Assembly (NCBI GenBank): GCA_026225945.1
Contig: JAMJFZ010001264.1
Coordinates: 2,756,501-2,820,500, forward strand
Reading direction: 5' to 3'
Length of the DNA: 64,000 nucleotides
Source of the DNA: Cricetomys ansorgei
Lineage: Eukaryota; Chordata; Mammalia; Rodentia; Nesomyidae
Below are positions 57,204 through 64,000 of this stretch, one piece after another. Position 1 is the stretch's first letter. Each line of letters begins with the position of its first letter. The translations under genes and the position numbers were made by a program. Below the pieces are notes generated by a model. The model ran no database searches and was not told the DNA's origin. It worked only from the letters and a program-made list of their open reading frames with translations.

Positions 57204-58657
57204 GTAGGAGCTGCCTTTAAAGAGGAGGGGTGCCTTGGATGAGAGGGTACCTTGGAGATCTAAGAGACTCATAGCTGGGCACAGAAGGCCTTTGCAGAAG
57301 GTCAAGCCTTGTCCCTGGAGTGTTGTGTGTAGATCCGAAGCTGTTCTAATAAGATGAACATTTTCAGCTATGGAATCAGAGAATGAGAGCAAGAGAGTGA
57401 GAGAGAAGGAGAGAAAAAGGGGGGAGCACAAATTATGCCCTATGCCTGCCCCTCCTATGGAAGCAAGGAGGCCAGGCCTAGGAGAAGCTGCCAGGCCTAT
57501 CTGGTCAAAAGAACTAAGTGTTCTCCAGGAAAATCACTGTCAGTCTACCATGTACACAGGAGATGCATGATCCTCCTTCACTTCTCTGAGATCACCTCCT
57601 TGGATATAATATGGAAGGGTTTGGAGGGCCTGGAGATACCGATGGATGGCACTTATTGAGTAGCTGACACAATGCCCATGAAGCCTGTGTAAATTAATGA
57701 ATGAGGGGAGATACGATGTGCTTCTGCCAGGTCTGGTTTCAGGCATCCCCTGGCTGATACAGGAATCACTGATTACTCCGGAAGCAGAGATGTGTTTAAC
57801 AGGACAAGGAATGATTCAGAGTGATATCTCTGCACAGAGGTACTGTCTGAACCCAAGGTCACAGTCATTCAGTTCCAAGATTGAACTCTGGTGCACTCGT
57901 CAAACAACACAAGGCAAAATTTCTCTTAGGAATCAGAAAAATCATCATGGTCCATATGAACCAGTTGTGGGTTCCCTGGGATGGAAAGAGGTCTTCTAAA
58001 CGTTGAGTATTTCTGTGTGGAGTTCTTCATTTGGAAGCAAAGCAAGGAGATGAATGGGGAGCAGAGATTACAAAAGTGTAGCCTAGCACTCTCCCAGGCA
58101 CAGGTCCTTGGTGTCTCACCTGACTTTAGCTGAGCTCCGCAGGCCCCGGATGCTGCCAGAACCTGTGTCATCAGGGGAAGTAGTATGTGGAAAAGATAGG
58201 AAGGCTGCGTGTCCTGGTGTAGGTCACCACTGAGTTGTTTATACTCCAGGATCAGTTTAGTTTTTTGTACTGAGAAGACGGTGAGTACTTTTCAAGCCCT
58301 TTAGTCCATGATGTAAAGGCTTTGAAGGAACTAGTCTGGTAAGAAAGGCAGAATGTGGGCAGCTAACCTGCTTTGTAATACAGACATAAACAGCATGAGT
58401 CTAGGCCTCAGGTTTACTTGCTCGTGTAAGGTCATCTAATTGTCTTACTTTGGAAGGCAGAAACTGCATCACAGTGGGGCTTACTTATGTCTTTCCCTAC
58501 ACAAATGTGCTTCTGAGGGCACCTCTCAATTCCTGGCTAGAGGCTTCTCTATAGAGCCTCAAACAAGGAAATCTAAAAGGAAAGTTCTTTCCTGGGGTTC
58601 TTCTTTGCCCCAGGCCTGAACTAACTAACTAACTAACCCTCTGCTTTTGCTTCTTAG
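57204..58657 (+). other. Olfml2b: Olfml2b intron 2
   Basis: Bounded by GTAGGA at 57204 and the acceptor TTGCTTCTTAG ending at 58657. No SINE of clear type was seen; the sequence is essentially unique apart from short AG-rich runs near 57380-57420 and a (CTAA)n-like run at 58620-58636. No additional exon was recognised. Confidence 0.92.
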
Positions 58658-58765
58658 CTTTCCACAATTATAGACATGCTGGAAGGAGCCTTCTATGGCC
58701 TGGATCTCCTAAAGCTGCATTCAGTCACCACTAAACTGGTGGGGCGAGTGGATAAACTGGAGGAG
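58658..58765 (+). CDS. Olfml2b: Olfml2b coding exon 3: start of coiled-coil region
   Basis: A 108-base exon (36 codons, phase 0-0) between acceptor TTCTTAG and donor GAG|GTAAGG. It encodes [20 protein letters not shown] and ends VGRVDKLEE. The spacing of Leu/Ile/Val with charged residues suggests an amphipathic helix, consistent with the coiled-coil segment that precedes the olfactomedin domain in photomedins. The frame continues from exon 2 without interruption. The next family exon was searched for by eye between 58766 and 64000 and not found, so intron 3 exceeds 5.2 kb. Confidence 0.95.
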
Positions 58766-59400
58766 GTAAGGAAGAGTCCAGTCTTACTATCTTTTTTTGC
58801 AATTGAGCCCCAAAGGACATAATGCTTTAGTGATCCCCACTCAACCATACTGGAAGAAGCTTACAGATAGATGCTGTCGACACTCTTGGGCTCTAAAAGC
58901 TGCTGCTTCGATCACAAATCTACGTTAGTGTTGGAGTGTTACTCCAAGTGATGGATTTAATAATGCAATGAGCACAAACATATCTATATTCCTCATGGAG
59001 TAGATAAACCTTGGGGGTTCTATCATAGAGAATCTGAGGTTCCCTGCTGAGTGATTGGTAGGAGGAGAGAAAGGGAGGATCTCCAGTTTATGCAGAAAGA
59101 ACAGCAAACTCAGAGTCAGCAAAGTGAGTTACGCTGTTTGCAACTACCAAGCAGCCATACCTCACCCTACTTGTGATGCCCTGCTTACTTTATGGGACTG
59201 TCCAGGGAACAAAAGGTGCACCAATCATGATGAAGCTACTGCAAAATCATTAAATTCAATGCAGTTTCTGGGTTGTAACCAAAGAGAGATGAGGGTAAGC
59301 ATTCCCACAACACACTGTTGGGAGTGCTGGGGCAGAGATGAACCACTGCATTCATGATCAGTTTGGCACCTTCTCTTCACTCCTAAAGGTATTCCCGGAG

Positions 59401-59565
59401 GGGTCTGGGCGATGGCTCAGTTGGTAAAGGTGCTTGTTGCCTGAACCTTTGCTTGAGTTCAATCCCTGGGACCCACATGGCAAAAGGAGAGTACACGCTT
59501 CTCTTATCAGCGGGGATGGAATCTGAGCTCCAAATGAGTGTTGTGACACATGCACACGTGTGCAC
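59401..59565 (+). repeat. B2-type SINE (Olfml2b intron 3)
   Basis: GTCTGGGCGATGGCTCAGTTG head and TTGAGTTCAATCCCTGGGACC B-box region. Confidence 0.82.
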
Positions 59566-59567
59566 TC

Positions 59568-59576
59568 ACACACACA

Positions 59577-59614
<38 letters not shown>

Positions 59615-59619
59615 TGTGT
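59568..59619. repeat. (CA)6(GA)17(GT)4 compound microsatellite
   Basis: CA 59568-59579, GA 59580-59612, GT to 59619, between B2 and B1 elements. Confidence 0.96.
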
Positions 59620-59624
59620 CATGG

Positions 59625-59735
59625 TAGCCCAAGCCTCTAATCCCATCACTTGGGAAGCAGAGGTGGGAGGATCATGCATTCAAGGCCAGCTTGAACTATG
59701 TAACAAGGATTGTCTCGAGACACTTTCCTAGAAAG
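59625..59735 (+). repeat. B1 SINE (Olfml2b intron 3)
   Basis: GCCTCTAATCCCATCACTTGG and ATTCAAGGCCAGCTTGAACTA. Confidence 0.82.
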
Positions 59736-60529
59736 TGAACCCCAGTTCCTTTTCCACCACCCATAGCTTTGGTCCCTTCCATGCTGTGAAGAAGTTTTAA
59801 AATATGAACATTTTTCTGAGGGCATTGGTGGGTCAGAAGTCACTTCAGGTGCCAAGTGTGATAAGAAGGGTCCATGGTCTGCAGCTTGAGTCTGCAAGCA
59901 GGGTGAGGCAGCCACAGGGACCACATCAGCCCCTTCTACTCTGCCCACACTCACCAGAGGGACTGCCTGGAGAGGTGGGCCTGATTTCGATGGCTAAGAT
60001 GATGAGACAGAATGCTCTTTTACCATCTCTCCCCAAACAGAATCCATGTAAGAGCCTTCCAGTTGTAAAGACCTCCATATTCTTTCAGTGGTTGGTTGCG
60101 AAGGGATCAAACCAGGGCCCAGAGCTGAAAAGTACCTCTGTTTCCAGAGTCCCCCAGAACTGTCCAACTGTGTGATGTCCCTTTAAGAAACTATTGATAG
60201 CCACCTCTTCTACTTTCACATGACCTTGACAGCCACATAGTTTCCATTCTTTTTAGCAAGCCCAGCTCCGGAAAGATAGCTCTGTGAGAGGATACTAGAG
60301 GCCAAGGTCGGGTGAATAGTAGCCCCAGAAGAGAGCAGTGGAATGAACTCCGCAGAAGGACTGGGAGCAGCAGACCCTCCGCTGGCTAAGGGTAGGAGTG
60401 GGAGGAGTCTGGTGCAGTGTGGTGGCCCAGCAGGATGGTCCTCAGTCACCAAGGTTTTGTCTCAGTTGTCATAGTGATGAGAGTATCTCTTTTCAAAACT
60501 CGCATGTTTAGTAGCCAGCATTAGACTTT

Positions 60530-60745
60530 TGTCATAATAATCCTTGTATTTACATAGCACTTTACAGTTTTTTTTTAAACATTCCATATACATTTAGTGA
60601 TTTGTTTCTGTGTGCTGGGCAGGATGTGAGAGCTCAGGAAATTCCATGGCTTGCCTGAAATCAAGAGAAAAGAAGCCCAGGGCTGGGTTCTGGTTCAGGC
60701 TTCTGGTTCTGGTCCAGAGCTCTTTCTAATCAACCTCAGAAGTTC
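60530..60745 (+). repeat. MIR-like SINE
   Basis: TTTACATAGCACTTTACAG ... TGGCTTGCCTGAAATCAAG ... GGGCTGGGTTCTGGTTCAGG follow the MIR order. Confidence 0.5.
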
Positions 60746-61594
60746 TCTCGAGTCCTTGTTGTCTGCCCTGTAGGCATCAGTTTTTCCTAACCAGAGTTGA
60801 AAAACAATAGTTCTTCCAAGGGAGTTTCTAGGCAGAACCGTGGCTGTATCCCATATGCTCCATTAAATGGGATTACAGTGGAGTTAGGGAAGGTCCTACT
60901 CTGTAGAAGTTTCCCTAAACCAGACAATCCCAGGCGGCAGGTCGCTGTGCTGACAGGAGTCTTTCGGCCTATGAGTAACGCACTGTATGGTGGAACCAGG
61001 CCTGTGCAGGCTGTCTGTCTGGGGTATGCAGTAATTGAAAAGGCAGAATGTTGGGTAAATGGAAAAAACATTCCCTCTCTCCAGCCTGGCTCGGTAAGAG
61101 GAATGGAAGTAAAATCCTGCTCCTATTCCTGCAGGTTCTTGAATCCCAGGGGGAGTTCTTTGGAGGTCAGACAGGACCAAAGGAGATCAGATTGGAGGGG
61201 TGATCTCCCAGATTGTGCTTGGCAGTACAAGTGGGCACACATGTGCACATCTGTCTCAGGCATATTGGAGAATGTAGGCATGGAAACCTCATTTGCAGAT
61301 GAAAGATGAAGGAAGATGAGAGAAATGGATTCCGGTTCAGAGCCTCCTCACGACGTTAAATGCTCCCCGGCAGCTCTGCCTGTGGGCCGAGTTTAGTTAA
61401 GCTTTTATTTTAAATGATGGAAAAGATACGTGCTTAGTAAAATGCACAGTGAACATACAACTCATTATAATGCAGATCTCTGAGACACCACCATCTAGCT
61501 GAAGACACAGCGATGTTGGCACACCCACAACCCCCGTGCGGTCCCAAGCTCACCCCCAGGGAAGCTTAATCATCTTCCGTGTTTGTTTTTTTTT

Positions 61595-61785
61595 TAAGAT
61601 TCGTTTATTTCATTTTTATGTGTTTGAGTGCTTGCCTGCATGAATGTATGTGTACCGCATTTGTGCCTCGTACCCACAGAAGTCAGAAGAGGGCATCAGA
61701 TCCCCTTAAACTAGATTACAGGTGGTTGTGGGTCCTCTACAAGAGCAGCCAGTGCTCCTAGCCGCTGACCCATCTCTAGGGATGA
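61595..61785 (-). repeat. B2 SINE, reverse orientation
   Basis: GAAGTCAGAAGAGGGCATCAG, CAGATCCCCTTAAACTAGA and AGCCGCTGACCCATCTCTAGG. It splits the reversed L1M fragment. Confidence 0.88.
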
Positions 61786-61789
61786 GTCC

Positions 61790-62255
61790 CTATGATAGTT
61801 TCACCTATTTTTGAACTTTGTTTCTATAGAATTCTAAAGGATCACATGCATGTCTTAGTGAACATGTGTATGCTGAGCTGCTGTCACTCAACTTCACGTT
61901 TTTAATATTTAGCTCTGTTGTCTTTGTGTCTGTGATTCATCCGTTTTTATTCCAGTGTACTACTCTACTATATGGATCTACTGCAATTTCTCAATCCACT
62001 TGGTGATAATAGACATGTGAATTATTTCCAGATTCATCATTCAGAATAGCCCAGGAGCACTCCAGTGTAGAACATCCCTGTGCCTGTACCCTGGCACATG
62101 TGTGCTATTTTCTATGGCATAGGACAAGGGATGGAGTGAGTGGCTCGTTAAGTATCTTAGTCTTTAAGGCCAAACTGCCTTCTTCAGTGAGGACAAGTTT
62201 ATACTCCCTCCAAGCACTTAAGAACCTTTATCGGCACTTGATAGTATCAGGCTTT
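61790..62255 (-). repeat. L1M fragment, reverse orientation
   Basis: TTCCAGTGTACTACTCTACTA, GTGAATTATTTCCAGATTCA, GGCCAAACTGCCTTCTTCAG are reverse-strand landmarks of old L1 3' sequence. A related piece lies upstream at about 61400-61560 (AAATGCACAGTGAACATACA). Confidence 0.65.
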
Positions 62256-63014
62256 CTAATCTGGGGGGAGGGAGGCAGAGAGATATTGTAGGGAAACCAT
62301 TTCATAGTGTTTCAAAATCTGAGCCCCAAACATCTTTTCCTGCTCACTTTGGGAAGACCTGAAACAAATACACCCTGCTTTTAGAACTGGTCCAGGAAGA
62401 AGAAACAGCCAAAGACCTTCAACGTGGGTAGACTCATGTTGCTCCTCCCGCTCCAACAATGGCTTAGGAGGGGAAGAGAAATCAGAGAATATGGTGTGGG
62501 AGTTGGGGTTGAAAGATGGATAGACCCAGAACATGGGTGCCAGGAGAGGTGGGGACTGGAAGTTTAGGAGGGAAATCTATAGCTTCCAAAGGCAACGACA
62601 AACCCTGTTTATCACATACAGATCTAGGTGGCACTGATTCAACAGAAGCAAAGATTTTCATCCTGAACTCCAATTGTTCCAAGGTCACAGAGACTTACAG
62701 GCTGTCTAAGCCTGAAAAATGGATTCCTGAGGATGAAGGGTTAGAAGCATAGACGAAGACGCTTAGTAGAGTATACTGAGTCCAAGAGCAGGCTTATTCA
62801 TAGGCAGAGACAAAGATGGAGGGAAATGATTAAAAGAACCTGCTAGTGGAGATTCTGTGGGATAAGATTTCCATAAAATATGCAAATCCTCTTGGAGCTC
62901 CCTATATATATGCTTGTGCGTAAGTGTTTGGATATGCCTGTCTATGATTGTGTGTCTGTCTATGCGCAGTATACATGTGACTGCATATCATATGCTCATA
63001 AAATACATGATTCA

Positions 63015-63165
63015 AGCTGGTGGTAAACTCACCTGTAATCTCTGCCCCTCAGAGCTGGAGGCAGGACCATCAAGAGTTCGGGGTAATTTCTGGCTATAGG
63101 TAGTTCAAGGCCAGCCTGGTTGACTTGAGACACCATCTCAAATAACAATAACAAAGACACAAAAC
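63015..63165 (+). repeat. B1 SINE (Olfml2b intron 3)
   Basis: ACTCACCTGTAATCTCTGCC, GTTCAAGGCCAGCCTGGTTG, CACCATCTCAAATAACAATA. Confidence 0.82.
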
Positions 63166-64000
63166 CAAATACGTGCATGCCTAGAAGCTCTTTGAAGCAT
63201 GATTTCTATTGCAGAGCCCTGCCTCTCCTGGCGTGTGGCTTTTCTTTTGTCCGTGAGCACAGATGAACACTGGGGGAACAATCTGTGTCAGCTGGAGCAT
63301 TTTCTCCAGAGGATGTTGCCTCTAAGGAGGATTAAAAGTCTCTGATGGGTTTTCCAGGCTCAGAACTAGCTCTCTCCCTAGAATGCACTGGCCCAGCCAT
63401 TGATGAGGTTCTCCCTGACATCTGAAGATCTATTGGCGAAATGTTTCTGGCTCAGAAGGCAAGATCAGAGGAGCATTCCTTACTCATGGGGATATATATT
63501 TGCACTAACAGGAAAATGTAATTTTCACCTGTGCAATGCTGGCAGTGAGTCAGAGAAATTGTTGCTTTCCAAGCTTCCCTCCCACCCTACCTCCCAGCCC
63601 ATCAAAACACCCCAAGTGCTCATTCTCCTGATCGAGGCTGCCTCTTCAGAAGGGCTCTCTGCAGTCATTTCACCCTTGCGACTCCCTCAAGGGCAGCTTT
63701 GGAGAGGAAGGTTCACACTCTCTCCTGCAGTACACTCTGGAAAGGCAGAGGGTCAGCAATAATGTTTCCAATCTGCATTGCAGCTTTAACATTACTTAAT
63801 TCAATTTACATCTTAATACTAGTTCGAGCCAACTTATCATCTCTCCTGGGGTTATGTATGCTTCAAATCTAATTTGCTACTGTGGAATGCAAGCTTTACT
63901 TCTTGGCTAAAGGTATAAGAGTCAGCCTTCCATCTGCTGGCTTAGGAAAATCTCCTTGCTGCCAGGATATGAGGGACCATGTGGCTTGGTTTCGAGGGTA

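Larger units (their letters stand above)
58766..64000 (+). other. Olfml2b: Olfml2b intron 3 (incomplete at window end)
   Basis: Begins at donor GTAAGG (58766) and runs past the window. It carries B2 and B1 SINEs, a compound microsatellite, MIR-like and reversed L1M fragments listed separately. About 58770-59390, 59740-60520, 60750-61400 and 62260-63010 are otherwise unique, with no exon recognised. The segment 63170-64000 is also unique. Confidence 0.88.

Noticed and set aside
60797..61309. 170-codon plus-strand open frame in Olfml2b intron 3
   Set aside because: Lies inside the intron, opposes another long frame on the minus strand, has no family likeness and does not match the next Olfml2b exon.

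Overview
This window is mammalian nuclear DNA from a mouse-like (muroid) rodent. The evidence is dense B1, B2/B3 and ID/B4-type SINEs, rodent LTRs with 5-bp target duplications, a rodent hAT element of the URR1 type, many long (GAAA)n/(CA)n microsatellites, and split genes whose translated exons match two known vertebrate genes. No fresh burst of ID elements of the rat kind and no full-length young L1 or IAP were seen, so mouse or a cricetid (hamster/deer-mouse-like) fits at least as well as rat. The species cannot be fixed from the sequence alone.

Layout. Positions 1-9513 are the 5' end of intron 1 of Nos1ap (minus strand). Nos1ap coding exon 1 lies at 9514-9618 inside a CpG island (about 9510-10260) that holds its 5'UTR and promoter. 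From about 10.3 to 53.5 kb is a repeat-rich intergenic interval. From about 53.5 kb a second CpG island carries the Olfml2b promoter (plus strand). Olfml2b coding exons 1-3 follow at 54294-54467, 56940-57203 and 58658-58765, and the window ends inside intron 3. The two genes are divergent, about 44 kb apart, matching the human order ATF6-OLFML2B-NOS1AP on 1q23.3.

Gene roles. Nos1ap encodes the PTB-domain adaptor (CAPON) that couples neuronal NO synthase to partners. Olfml2b encodes a secreted olfactomedin-family extracellular-matrix protein (photomedin-2). They are not known to act in one pathway. The interval between them and Nos1ap intron 1 correspond to the human region with the best-known common-variant association with cardiac QT interval, so non-coding regulatory sequence is likely, although none can be proven from sequence alone.

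The intergenic part holds nested insertions (solo LTRs inside B1 SINEs, one with a perfect 5-bp duplication), ancient L1M, L2, MIR and MLT1 copies, an L1 ORF2 relic at 38.3-39.1 kb, a probable LTR-retroelement internal relic at 39.6-40.7 kb, and several unusual simple sequences: a 75-bp uninterrupted alternating pyrimidine-purine tract, an AT-rich inverted repeat, a ~90-bp minisatellite and five long polypurine/polypyrimidine tracts. It also contains short exon-like intervals with good splice signals and open reading (28.7-35.8 kb, and a CpG-dense one at 43.07-43.22 kb). These match no gene I recognise and are the best candidates for something undescribed. No prokaryotic system, CRISPR array or operon is present.
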